A stretch of DNA of 64,000 nucleotides from Nephromyces sp. MM_2019 (GCA_015657535.1 JADHZB010001669.1:1-64000); one strand, 5' to 3'. Counted from the stretch's first letter, positions 1 to 11,464 are shown. Notes: generated by a model not told the origin, from the sequence alone. A program made the numbers and translations.

Positions 1-107
1 GTTTGGGTTTGCTTAGGGTTTAGGGTTTGGAATTTAGGGTTTAGGGCTGTTTAGGGTTTAGGGTTTGGAGTTTGGGTTTGCTTAGGGTTTAGGGTCTATG
101 TTTAAAC
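1..107 (+). repeat. Degenerate telomere-like TTTAGGG repeat tract
   Basis: About thirteen imperfect copies of TTTAGGG/TTTGGGT occur in a row, with interruptions such as TTTGGAG and GCTTAGGG. The heptamer is the telomeric unit of many apicomplexans and plants. At a true left chromosome end the + strand should read CCCTAAA; here it reads TTTAGGG, so this is an internal telomere-like tract or an inverted fragment, not the left telomere. It lies in the intron that must follow the last visible DXR exon. Confidence 0.8.
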
Positions 108-518
108 AATACTCTCGGAGTATTGGAGTTAAGCTATAAAAATACAGATATATACACTGTGTGCTGCACTCAATACTAGATAGCTAAAGAGTAAGAATTA
201 CCACCTCGAAAAAAGCAAAAAGCAGGTATAGATAGATGATGATTTGTTATCAATTAGAACAGCTAAAAAAGAACTTATATACTGATCCCAGTAGTTGCTA
301 ATGTGATTTGCAGTATATTTTGCAGATATGCCAATATAAATATTATTGTAAATATCATCTAATATGAATATTAATAAAATTTAAGTGTAAAAACAGAGGA
401 TATAAAAAGACATGAATCTTTAAATTGGATACTCAGGGCCTAACAGCAAGGAAAGAGTAACGGTAAACTACACTCAACATAAGAAACGCATCAAAAAATG
501 AGTCTAAACGCCAAAAAG

Positions 519-632
519 CACACACACACACACACACACACCGATATATACGCCACCCTCGCCCGACACACATACACACGCACATCGATATATTCCCCCC
601 CCCTCGCCCGACACACACACACACACACACAG
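519..632. repeat. (CA)n microsatellites with a duplicated ~45-bp unit
   Basis: Two CA tracts (519-541 and 611-631) flank two copies of a unit that starts CGATATAT, continues with a C-rich CCCTCGCCCGA segment and ends in ACACAC. The unit seems to have been duplicated together with its CA tail. It lies in the DXR intron that runs off the left edge, and the reading frames through it are repeat artefacts. Confidence 0.75.
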
Positions 633-1067
633 CGTCTTACCAAAATCTTACAAAAAAAGCAAATGTACAGCCAATCAGAAAGATAACAAGTTAAACTTTT
701 CCTATTAGCACACAGAAAGCAAACTCAAATATCTGAAAGCAACTTAACAGTTTAAACAGATAATTTGCAAGCCTACAAGCGATCATTCACAATATCGTCT
801 GAACTATCAACCCTGAAAGCTTCACACACACTCGAATACATGGGAATCTTCAGGGCATATACTAGACTGATAAGGCATTGACTAACTGAAGATAAATTGT
901 GATATCTATCAGACGATATGCTAGCGAGTTTTTCATTATTTCAACACTTTGAATATCACGTCTTCTTGCATACCTTAAACTCATTTGAAACTTACAAAGA
1001 AACGAGAATCTGTGTGTATTAGAGGCAGCACAATATATACATTGAAGTCACATCATCAGGTATATAC

Positions 1068-4000
1068 CTTGTTCATCAAAGTCGCTGAATCAATCGTAAT
1101 CTTCGCTCCCATGGACCAATTTGGCTGCACGACAAGCAGCTTCCAGTGAGAAGAGTATAGTATAAAGAAAAGCAACGATTAAAGGAAGAAAAAGCGCTGA
1201 TTACAAGGAAAAGATTCCAGATGAACGGCAAAAGAATAGCGAGTAGGCTGAGTCGCTTGAAACGAAAAAAATCTCTTCATTCTGTATATAAAAGCATCAT
1301 AATTTAGCTCTACTATGAATCAATGCAAGGTTGTGCTTTTAGTGTGCGTGTGGGCGCTTTAGCTTGGAAAAAACACAAAAGAGCAACAATAAAGCTTATT
1401 CTTCTTCTGTGTGTGTGTGTGTGTGTGTGGATGCTAACGCAAGTATTATCTATAGAAGAAGAGATGTTATTTTCGATTTTTAACCGTATAGTTTCTGCTT
1501 TTAACTGATTAGCTACAGACACTATAGTAGTAGCAAATTTGGCTGTGAAGCCTATATAAGCTTGAACAAGATGATAACTAACATGAAAAATACAAGTTTA
1601 GTAAATGGAATAGGGCTAGAACAAGAGTGGCTTAAACTCATGTACAATAAATAGACTGAACACACGAGTAAAAGTAAACATACTACAGCAAATTTATAAG
1701 CACACACACACACACACACATAAGCTGAGATTAACAGCATAGATTCTTTAGATATATGTGGCAAACTATTACATGAGTTAACGCATCCTCAGGAGTGATA
1801 TGCTTCATTTCTTCAGCACTCCAATTTCTGAAAGCTCCACCAGAGGCAGTAAGAATCACACTCCTTATAGAGCTGCGTGTGTGGCCTTGAATGCATTGAA
1901 ATATTGCCGAGTGTTCTGAGTCTGCAGGTATCACGTAGCTTCCATGCTTCTTAAGTAGCGGCAGAATCACAGGCCCTAAAGAATAGGAAAACTGAAGACA
2001 ATGTCATGGGAGCTGGAGAGGCGATCAAAAAACACAAAACAGACGTGTGTGTGTGTGTGTGTGTATTACGAGAAAGATAAGCTACGCAAGAAATTCACTA
2101 ATTGAACACGAGTGAAACGCCAGCAAAGAGGCTCAAAACACAATCCTACACTATTAGAACCCTCCATATGAAGATTAAAAAAAAAAAAACACACACACAC
2201 ACACTGATTAGACCGAAGCCCCCAAAAGCTCATATGAAGATGCGGATGCGATTTTATAAAACGTACAAACTTGGGAAACACCACCAAATAGCAGTGTATA
2301 TACACAGGGAAATACAATACTAAAACAGTAAACAGGGCAAAAACTATAAACGTGCACTGCATCGCTTGAAGGCTACGCACAAAGAGTTCAACACCAGAAA
2401 AAATGCTACTTTTCGCGAGCAGAGGGTTATTCATAAAATTCCGTGAAATGCAATAAAACGCTACCTAAAAAATTCACACACATATATCTTCAAACCAAGA
2501 AAAGTAGACAAGTTTATCATGAAGAAAAAAGGCTAATATTTCGATGAAAATCAGAATAAAACGTACAAACAGAGCGCGAAAAACGAATATTTTCTGTAGA
2601 ATTTTGCTGTTTCAAAAACCAAAGTGCACACACGTCCAAGAAGCATGAAAAACACCCCAAAAAAGCCCTTTTCTCGCTATCATTAGCGTCTCTCAAGCGT
2701 ATAATCACACAGTAAACATAGCAAGAACTCCATACATATAAACAGATGCTGGCCAACAAAGTCTAGCACCTGCAGCAACAAGAGTTTCCTTGTTAGCTAA
2801 AGCGATTTTTTTTCCTGCTTCTATAGCCTTAACGGTAGGCAATAGTCCAGCACAGCCGACGATTCCAGTAACAACTACGTCGGCATCGCCAAAAGAAGCA
2901 ACGTGGGCCATTCCTTCTTCTCCTGAGACTACTATAGGCTTATCACTCCCTAAAGTTTCAATATCAAAGCAAAAAAACTCCATCAAAGCCCAGATTTCCC
3001 CTATAAACTAACAGCTTTAAAATCTAAAGAATACAACATTAGATGAATTAGAAAAGGGCGATTTTACACACCAAAAGACTACTAATCAGCATAGTCAAAA
3101 TCTGTTAAAAAAATGGTGTTATTATAGCAGGGTTTCGCTTAAAGCAAGTTGCTTCACGTGAAAACAAAAAATTTTCTTTCCACTATATATATCAGCGTTA
3201 ATAATAGAGAGCCATCTTCATACTGTGGAAAAGCTGGAGAAAGTGACTTACTCAGGGAATGAACACACACAGGTAAGTCTTTTAACGCTGGAAAAAATGC
3301 ATGAATTGCATGTTCAAGAAGCAGCTTTTAGCAAAAAAATCAATTCAACATTCCTGGTGGGATGAGCTAATGCGAAACACACACACACACACGCACACAC
3401 ACACGCACACACACACGCACACACACACGCACACACACACACGCACACACACACACACACGCACACATACACACGCACACACACACACACACGCACACAC
3501 ACACGCACACACACACACACACACACACACCACGGGATGTTCTTTAAGTGTGGGGGAAGACATTCACTTTAGATGAGTGAAAAAAAAGGCTTTTTTTTCG
3601 AGATGAAGAGAGACTAAAAGAACAACAACACACAGACATAAACTCACTCAACCTCAGCGAAGAAAAAAGCTCTTCGTACATGAAAAGAAACGAAAATACA
3701 CCAAAAAACAGCACACAAAACTGCAAGTCAAAGACTTTTATATCTGAATATACTAAACGCAAAGTACACACAGAAAATGTGAATTTCTTAGCGTAAGAAT
3801 ATATCATCCTGCGCTCTTGTTAGGACTAGATAAAATTGCCATGTGAACTCATATCATTTAGAAAAGGAGCAACTCATTTATTGAGGTGAATTTAGAGGGA
3901 AAAGAATGATATATATCGATTTTATAAGGCGCAAAAGACTAGATGGAAGACGCAGGTACTACATATAGATGACGTGTGCTAGAGTTCGACCCTCTACAAA

Positions 4001-5771
4001 CCCTAAATCCACGAAAGTTACCCAAAGTAGTGTATATAACACTTTAGATATACTAATAATGTGAGTGCACTCTAAAGAGTAGCTAAAATTCGCTGACTAG
4101 CTTGGTGATGATTAGCACAAAAAGCCTATAAACCATCAGAACTTAAATCTCTCAAGAACATAAGAGCTGCGCAAAAAGGTGTTGCACAATTGGTAAAAAA
4201 ACCTAGAAACTATCATTTTAAAAGATTGACCTACAGTGGAGTGTATGTACACTCACATACACACGGCGGAAAACTCGCTTATAATCCTAAAATCGAATAA
4301 AAAATGTGTGCATAATCATATTCTTCTAGGAATGTAGGTATAAGCGAGTAGTGAATCTACAAAATATCACTAAAATCCTTCAAACAAACCCTCAATTTCG
4401 GCTTTTTTGAGCTACCACAAAAAAAAATCAAACGAACCTTTATTATGGCCAAACGCTAGCAAACTTTCTGGCTACCACAAAAAAACACCCAATTAGCAAA
4501 ACAGAACTCAACACTTGAAGCTGAGGCTTGCTAGCTGAAAGTTATTTGAAGGTATAAACAAATTACAAACTGAAAAAAAAAAACAGCCTTCTCGAAGAGA
4601 ATCTTTCTTATTTTATTCCGCTTCTTCTTCCGCTTCTTCTTCCGCTTCTTCTTCTGCTTCTTCTTCTTATATTTCAAATGCAAAAGAAAGTCGTCAAAAA
4701 AATTGAAAAAAGTTCAGTTCTTACACAACTTTCATCCTATTTGAAGCGCAAATCTCTGAGTGAATGCAAAAGCAACAAGCTTTGAGGGGCGAAACTCTCC
4801 AGTGAGTTTATTTTTAAATCGGCAAAAGAGTATTTTTTAATATAATAAAACCAGTAAGCTTATCCAGTACACGCACGACAGGCGACATGCATCCAAACCC
4901 AAGGCATTCCAGAAGACGGAAGAGGAAAACAAGGAATTTTCAGTGTTGAATGCAATTTTTTGAGATAATTTACTCTACAAATAAGGTGAAAAGCGTGAAT
5001 TATGGTTTAGATGAAGAAGTGGGTTTCTGAGATGAAAAAGTGGGTTTTTGAGATGGAAAAGAAGAGGGTTCTTATGGAGTATTGAGTTTTTATGGTGAAG
5101 AAGTGTGCTTTTAACTAATATTTTTATACCTTCTGCAAGCCCGGCCAAACGCACATTTGCGTATAATAACAGTATGATTTTTGCAGCAACACACAAAAGA
5201 AGGATTTTAACTTTGTTACACACTAAGAATCATAAAAAACTCACCCATTCCTTCCAAGGCGGCTACTAAAAGATGTGCCTTAGATTTATCTGCAATACCA
5301 ACAATCTTGGGCCTAAAGAAAGGATTCAAAAACCAAGAAAAAGGCAAAAAGTAAAAGGCAAATTTTGCAACACACACACTTTTATGATCTGCTAGAGAGC
5401 GTTTAGTACGTCTAATGAAGTTTGAGGCAGTGTGTGTGGAGTGGGTTGGGCTAGCAAATCAAGAAGTTATTGCAAAGATAATAATCTTTTTTAAAAAAAG
5501 ACGAAAAAGTTGGGTAGATGAAGATGTATGACTTTATCAGTCCAAAAAGTGCAAAAAACAGCGGAATTTACGTGTGTATATCGCAGCTTTGCCTAGTTTA
5601 ATGAAGTCCACTGCAGCACCCCAAGAACTCTCAGTGATGGTTACAGTACACAGCGAAGAGATCAAAACTATACGCTACAAAATTATTTATCCAAAGTAAT
5701 ATATTGAAGCCTTGGCTGGAAAATTTCTTCACTCAAAACTAAAATTACCAGTCGAACAAATAGCATGAACT

Positions 5772-5813
<42 letters not shown>

Positions 5814-8800
5814 ACTATCCAAAAAGAGCATAAAAGACAGTCTGAAATTTTTAAAGCCAGTATTCTAAGTTAGAAGGCAATAGATGTTTGATCAAATACA
5901 TATAACTCATAGAACATAGAGTATCTGTTCAGCTCACTCGACTTTCACAGTGAAGGAGAGCCTGTAAACGAAGAGTCAATCAAGAAGCTATGAAGCATGC
6001 TAGCTTCTCAGAGAGTAGCAACACACAAACTCTAAGAGTCACCTTCTAGGCAAGAAAACAAGCAAAGTTTGAGTTGACAGAGCAAACATTAGCTGCTGTA
6101 TGATGAAAATCAAAGAATAGAAGGCGAGAATCTACAAATAATCTAAAGACCTAGGAGCTTTGAACACTCATAATGAGAAGAGGTGTAGTGTGTGTGTGTG
6201 CCTCTTTAAATACCCGAAAACAAAGCAGAAACTAACAAAATTACTAGCAGCGAACAAGGTTATGTGCACCAAGCTTTTAGCCCCAAAATCTATCATGATA
6301 AGAATATCAAACAAAAACTGCTAGCATAGCACCCATAAAATAGCACGAGCAAGAATGTGTGGTGGGTGTGTGGGGGGTGTATGGGGGGTGTGTGGAGAGT
6401 GAGTGGGGGGTGTGTCGGGGTGTATTTGGGGGTTGGGGTATGTGAGGAGTATATAAGGGTGTGTGGGGGTGGATGTGTGGTGGATAGATGTGAGGAGTAT
6501 GCGAGGGTGTCCGTGTATCTGGGGTCCCATCCAGCAGAGCAGAAAAAAGCCTAAACAGAGGACAGGAAACTCACTTTAGATGACGGGCTTGCCGTGCCAA
6601 CGAATCCACATTAGATCCTGCTGCTAGACCTACTAGCTCAAACTGATTCGGAAACATTTCCAAGATTTCCACAGCCTGTCTACCTATGCTACCCGTTGAG
6701 CCTGCAGAATAAAAGAAGTAGATCTTTCCAGCAGCACACACGCAGAAAAAATCGCAAATATCAGAGATCACCAGGCTTATTGGTAGAGTCATGGGCCCTT
6801 ATATAGGTAACTAAGGTTTGCATTGAAGTTTGCGAGAAGGAAAAAACAAGTGGGTGCCTCGATAAGCCTATAAAGGCAAACAAAACTAAAAATCTCAAAG
6901 AACGCACATCTATGCACACACACTCACAAGAATACCACTAATGAAAACATCATCGGTTTAAAGCCTTAACGATTGACGAACTTCAGCTTTCAAGCAACAC
7001 TACAAGCAAAAGCGAAGTAAGCTTATCAGTAGCCTAGTTGAGCAAAGAAATCTCCCGTGTAATCTTCATTCCAGCAAAGAAAAGGAAGCTAAATGGTGCA
7101 ATCACACACACAAAGTAATACCTAGCAAGGTGATTTTTTTGACTTCTGGAACACTGTTTTCTTCAGTTAGAGGACGTAGAAACTGTCTGCAAACACAATA
7201 AAACAAAAAAAAAAGCTGAATAAATCAAGCTTAAACCATGGTGTAGTAGTAACAGTAAATTCAATGCAATCGATAGCCTGAGAAACTCATAAAAATACTG
7301 CATAAAGAACACAAAATGAGCACATTTTTGGAAATATAGTAAATCCAAAAACTGCATAGTAAAGTCCCTCTCATTAGATAAGTCAATACACACAATTTAA
7401 TCCAGCATAAACTATAAAAAATTCAACTGTGCTCTCTCCAATCAGTGAGAAACAAAAATCCAAAAGAGCCTTCAAGGTATAACAAGAGTGAGTACTAGAT
7501 GATATGCAATCTCACACTAGGAAGGTAGTCGCTATTTGAAGAAAAATTCGACCATATACTGAAGACTACCTTTTAAATTATTCATGATACCCTCTCGGAT
7601 CAAAAATCCCAATTACAACGGCCAAGCTCACACACAGGATGAAAAAAAAGGCCCCAAAACCGGAGAAATCGAAAGATTTATCGGCAAAGCAGCAGTAAAA
7701 ATAGGGATTTTTGCTCGCTTAAGTTTGTATTACTGAGGAGAAACTAATAGACTGTCATTTGATCTACCTGAAGTGAAATCTGAATTGGTAGTAGGGTATC
7801 ACGTAGAATGTTCGTCATAAAAAAGAGAACTTCTCTGCTAAATATTTAAACTTTAAGGCAGATATCGATAAAAAATATCCTTCGTTACATTAAGCAAATA
7901 CAAAAATTTCTCTAGGTGATGCTTACGTGTGAAGTATCACAACCTTAGATAACAACTTATCTATTAGAGCTTTAACGAAAGTATGTACACACGAATATGA
8001 CTATCATCTTTCTTCTCGATTGAGGATGGAAAAAAAAGTAAGAAAAATACATCTTTCATTATCCCATATACTGATAATGCAGCCACATAGTTCAAGTAGT
8101 ACAAACAAGAAATCGAGTAATAGCACTGCTGGTACTAGTGTAAGGGCCTCCATGCACACACAGCGAAAAGCTTCAAGCAAACTTTTTATTTACTTCAAAA
8201 TCAGGGAATTTTTAAATGCATGTGGCTATGCATAGATGCTTTGTTACCAGCTAGTGTGAAGGCACACATAAAAGTATACAACATGATAGCATCAAATATC
8301 CGTCAATTCGATAAATCACAGTCAATTTTTACTCGATATATCCTTTATCACCAAGTACAGGAGAAGCAGCAAGATTCCTATCCTGCAGGCTCGCTTCCAA
8401 CGACGATCGGAGCCATTTTGAACTATTTATGTTCCTCTTACTAGCGTTTTTTCTTGAAATGAAACGCATAATAGAATCTGCAGTAGTGCCTATACGTAAA
8501 GAATACACATGGATATAAACCAGACGTAAAAGCTCAAGTGCAATCAAGCGGTTTTGTAAAAAGGAGCAAACATTGGCATTGCTCTAAATTTGAAAATTAA
8601 AAGTGGGTAGCCCATCGCCAGAAGGTAAAAGCTAGCTCCACAAATCCTCTATTTGCAGCAAATTAGAAGGATAGAAGGATAGTTTGCCCATTAAAAACCA
8701 AGGGTAATTCAGTACATATGAAAAACTAAACGGATCATGAATGTCTACTAATCGCTCTACAAAAATTGATGTGCATTAGTTGAAATATGCCCAGTACCAC

Positions 8801-9034
8801 TGATTTTAAGACCATCATAGCCCGCATGCTACGTCAACACAATTCTTCATAAAAGAAGAGAAACTCACCAGGCATCATCAAAAAAGAAGGCGTTGAATTT
8901 TTCAATGATCCAGCTGAAACCTTGTTTGCTTGAACTTTTCCCAGGGTGGGAACCTGCTGCAATATCTCCTTCCCGCCATAAAGCAGCAACAAAACGTAAA
9001 GCATGAATATCTTGGGCAAGTATACTTGCTGCAT
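1068..9034 (-). CDS. DXR: 1-deoxy-D-xylulose 5-phosphate reductoisomerase (DXR), 3' part off the left edge
   Basis: DXR converts DOXP to MEP with NADPH, the committed step of the apicoplast isoprenoid pathway. Exons on the minus strand: 9034-8869 (start and leader), 7160-7122 (or 7182-7122), 6701-6575, 5312-5245, 2949-2770, 1975-1773, 1124-1068. All junctions are GT-AG, and phases agree from 7122 onwards. Visible motifs in order: hydrophobic FMLYVLLLL in the first 20 residues and a basic/polar stretch, fitting a signal plus transit peptide; GSTGSIG for [34 protein letters not shown] carrying the metal-binding [13 protein letters not shown]; then H-PNWSMG and DSATLMNK. The SGGAF form is the plant/cyanobacterial type. 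The next expected block (GLEVIEAH type) and the rest of the C-terminal half were not found up to position 1, so the gene continues outside. The leader-to-exon-2 junction is uncertain: it fits in phase with a weak AAG acceptor at 7160, or a further small exon may exist near 8.35-8.45 kb. Confidence 0.93.
1408..1722. repeat. (GT)n at 1408-1429 and (CA)n at 1702-1721 in a DXR intron
   Basis: Two pure dinucleotide tracts of about ten units sit in opposite orientation within the intron between DXR exons 1773-1975 and 1068-1124. Nothing coding was seen around them. Confidence 0.8.
2044..2206. repeat. (GT)n at 2044-2064 and (CA)n at 2189-2206
   Basis: Two dinucleotide tracts in opposite orientation about 125 bp apart, inside the DXR intron between exons 1975 and 2770. 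They could pair as a hairpin in the pre-mRNA. A poly-A stretch adjoins the second. Confidence 0.75.
3377..3533. repeat. Long compound ACACAC/ACACGC microsatellite
   Basis: About 157 bp of nearly uninterrupted purine-pyrimidine alternation, CA units broken at semi-regular spacing by CG. All long open frames across it (Thr-His or Val-Cys runs) are artefacts. It lies in the large DXR intron 2950-5244. Such alternation is favourable for left-handed DNA and for replication slippage. Confidence 0.9.
4618..4669. repeat. CCGCTTCTTCTT 12-bp tandem repeat
   Basis: Four tandem copies of a pyrimidine-only 12-mer (one copy with T for C) lie in the large DXR intron. On the sense strand of DXR this is a purine tract, so it is not a splice-acceptor pyrimidine tract. 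Confidence 0.8.
5774..5808. repeat. (CA)17 microsatellite
   Basis: An uninterrupted CA tract in the DXR intron between exons 5312 and 6575. It is flanked by unremarkable A-rich intron sequence. Confidence 0.9.
6357..6490. repeat. GGGTGTGTGG-type minisatellite
   Basis: A strongly G/T-rich stretch with about ten variants of GGGGTGTGTG lies some 85 bp from the GSTGSIG exon of DXR. Runs of four to six G recur, so the + strand could in principle form G-quadruplexes; on the DXR sense strand it is C/A-rich. Confidence 0.8.
8329..8465 (-). other. Possible small extra exon inside the DXR leader intron
   Basis: On the minus strand an acceptor-like TTTCAAG or AAATAG precedes an open stretch encoding basic/Ser-rich residues ([12 protein letters not shown]), followed by a CTTG|GTGATA donor. 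The composition would suit a transit peptide. Its reading phase does not agree with the leader exon donor, so it may be spurious or need a different partner junction. Confidence 0.2.
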
Positions 9035-9441
9035 TTTAACTAACCTGCAAAAAACATTGCCAATGGTTGAAATTTAGGCAAGCAACCAAAGTTAATTTTA
9101 ACTAGTAAACCAAACTAACTTTGAATAGTAAAACAAACTGACTTTTTTATGTAAAAATGTCCTGAAGACACGCCTTACATTGAACTAAAACTCAGCATTT
9201 TTTCCCTCTGGGAGTTGCATTGGTACTAAAAAACCTCTTTTTGCCACAATGATGAGTCCTCAGCCACAGCTCTTAAGAAAAGTCGTTGAAAGAGCGCTAC
9301 TGATAAAAAAATGATGAGATTCTCCAAATTCACACAAAGCTGATTAACATACATACGTGACATGACAAGCAAGTCAGCAATTCTTTACCTTGCACACACT
9401 TTGCTCGTATTAGCTTGATATCGGGAGCTTCCCGATATTGT

Positions 9442-10713
9442 TCAGGTGAACCGTTGAGTGAACTTTAAGGGGAAATCTGCACCATAAGAGTAAAACTTGG
9501 GAGTAGTCTCAACCATCGATAACCACTTAGTAGCGTCCTGCCAGTAATCCCCCAGCAAATTGATAAATTCGCAACCTAAGCTACGAACCACTGGCTTCTT
9601 GGGATTATCTGGAGGGAAAAAATGGCGCCAGCTGTTATACAAATAGCTGATATCACGGTATTACGTGTAAATTAGGTACTTTTCTATACCTGTTGCACAT
9701 TTTCATGAAGCCAGGCCAAAAGAAGTCCTGCACCAGTTATTCCGGGGGAGAATTTGATGAAAAGAAAGGTTCTGTGTTCACAAGGAAATCTATGATATCC
9801 TTCACAAGGAATTCTATGTTCTTCACAAATACTGTTTAATTCCCTTCACAAGGAATTATATAATATCCTTCAAAATTACTATATAATGCCCTTCATAACG
9901 AACTATTTTAGTTACTAAATTAATATATCTCAGTAGCTACGAGCAGAAATTAAGGCGCAACCGCTCCGCGCAAAACGCTTGCCGTGGGCTTGCAGCAGCG
10001 CAAGGTATCATGGCATAATGGTATGGAGGATCAAAGATGAGAGAGTAAACTTAAAATGACCTGTACGAAAGCAGTGACTTCCATAAAGGGATAACAGACG
10101 GAGATGTATTGCTCGAAGCCGCCAAAGAACTCGCTGAAAGTCATAATCCAGTCACTCTGAGATGTTCACCATAGCTGTTTTTGCAAATATCCCTGAGCAT
10201 ATTGCAAATACAATTGCCGACACAACAGACCACCCGTTACGACAATTAAACAAGGAAAACATCCAACAGGCGGGAATTTCTAAACTTAAATATCCAGGGG
10301 CCCCGCAAGTGACAGATTACAACTGAGATACACGCAAGAATCTGAAGCGCAGACCTTGGTGTAGACAGCATTACTCGAGCTGATACTTTCGATAAGAAAG
10401 CACGTTGAAATCGACTGGAAAAGTGCAGACTACGGGGGATTCTTGGCAGAACATGAAGGGGTAGACACGGGTTTGCAATCGACTAGTGGTGAGGTCGCAA
10501 CCAGAGCATGGTGCTACGCTCTTCAAAAAAAAGTACTGTGCGAAGCAAAAGAAAAGAACAAGGCAACCCTTGATACCGTTTTTTTTTTTTTTTTTTGAGA
10601 TTTTCGCTTACCGCAGCAGGTCTTGCGTTTTGCACTACTGCTACATTGATCGGCAGGAATATAAAAAAAAGCGCAAAGCTTCCATTTTTGGTCCCATTCT
10701 GGGCTTCAATCAT
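9442..10713 (-). CDS. Small secreted cysteine-rich protein, unknown family (six-exon model)
   Basis: I do not recognise the family. A phase-consistent model is 10713-10612, 10535-10387, 10284-10212, 10156-10061, 9727-9690, 9631-9442, giving 215 residues and a stop at 9442. The first exon encodes a hydrophobic stretch (FALFFIFLPINVAVV), a likely signal peptide or anchor. The remainder carries nine cysteines and many aromatics, with segments such as APCSGCDL, YPFMFCQESP, EFFGGFEQY, DFFWPGFMKMC, WRHFFPPDNPKK and LLGDYWQDATKW. Introns are short (about 55-335 bp), unlike those of neighbouring DXR, whose start is 408 bp downstream in the same direction. Exon 3 uses a TTTAAG acceptor and alternative boundaries are possible there. 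The exon from 10156 and the last two exons are the most convincing. The start could lie further upstream if the fragments at 11.0-11.46 kb belong to it. Confidence 0.55.
9777..9905. repeat. Degenerate CCTTCACAAGGAATTATAT tandem repeat
   Basis: Six diverged copies of a 21-24 bp unit beginning TTCACAAGGAAT run in tandem (starts near 9777, 9801, 9821, 9844, 9868, 9890). They lie in the intron between two exons (10061 and 9727) of the secreted-protein model. Confidence 0.7.
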
Positions 10714-10731
10714 CCACGAGCGTTCGCTCTT

Positions 10732-10899
10732 ACTTTGTTGAAAGCATTAGAGCGTCAGCGTGTGTTTTGGGTTGTTAGGTCCATCACTTTGCTGAAAGTA
10801 CTAGAGCATCTGTGGGTGCGCGTTCTTTTCTCACTAAAATCACTTTGTTGAAAGCACTAGAGTATCAGTATGTGGGTGTGCTGGGTTATCATGCAGATC
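10732..10899 (+). repeat. Three-copy ~55-bp tandem repeat
   Basis: Three copies start at 10732, 10786 and 10842 with the shared core ACTTTGTTGAAAGCACTAGAG, followed by a more variable GT-rich half. The plus strand is open across all three copies (repeated T-L-L-K-x-L-E), but the sequence lies just upstream of the minus-strand start at 10713 and I see no other sign that it is translated. Confidence 0.75.
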
Positions 10900-10994
10900 T
10901 GTCTAGATACTTTGGCGCGAACTCTTTTGCCTGGAATACGGCCTTTTCTATAGAACTCCTACTTTGTGAAGTTAGCATAGTCTGCACACACACC

Positions 10995-11464
10995 TTACTC
11001 CTGGGTATATGAGGACATGCAGGAAAATACTAGGCAGAACCTATAGGGCAGAGGAGCGAAGTTACATTCGATATAGCGCCAGTTGTTGAAAGTATGACAA
11101 GTTTCACTACATACACTGAGAGTAACCCGAGATACTACTATTATTCTGCTAGCATTATGACTTAACAATTTTTGCATATTTCGACGCCACGAGCCCACTT
11201 CATGCGTCTTTAATTTAGAACTGCAAACTTGAAAAAACCTTGAATCGCCACGGTAAGGAACAAATCTTAAGTATTAAAAGTGCGTAATCGCATACTTGAA
11301 TTTCCATATGCATACGTAAACAGAAAAACCACAAGTGGATACGTAGGTGATCCTTGGTAAATATCCGCAACATCGCGTTTTGTACACAGGTCATTGTTAG
11401 TTGCGAAGACGCAAATAATTATTTGTAAGTTAAATCCAGATTTGCACCTTTCATCTCTCAGCAC
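10995..11464 (-). other. Candidate exons with cysteines, unassigned
   Basis: Two open minus-strand stretches look protein-like: 11267-11464, with ATNNDLCTKRDVADIYQGSP, and 10995-11198, with SETCHTFNNWRYIECNFAPL after a TTACTCTCAG acceptor. Both are Cys/aromatic-rich like the downstream secreted protein. They may be its 5' exons or a second related gene. No start codon or full phase chain could be fixed. Confidence 0.25.

Noticed and set aside
433..686. Open frames on both strands rich in Thr-His or Val-Cys
   Set aside because: They run through (CA)n tracts in a DXR intron and owe their openness to the repeat.
3301..3576. Three overlapping long frames across the CA array
   Set aside because: All are repeat translations ([11 protein letters not shown]) with no signals, inside a well-supported intron.
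10140..10165. A possible 22-bp mini-intron (GTGACT...TTTCAG) in the secreted gene
   Set aside because: It restores a frame but is implausibly short beside the other introns; a 55-bp intron (10157-10211) explains the same exons with better phase agreement.
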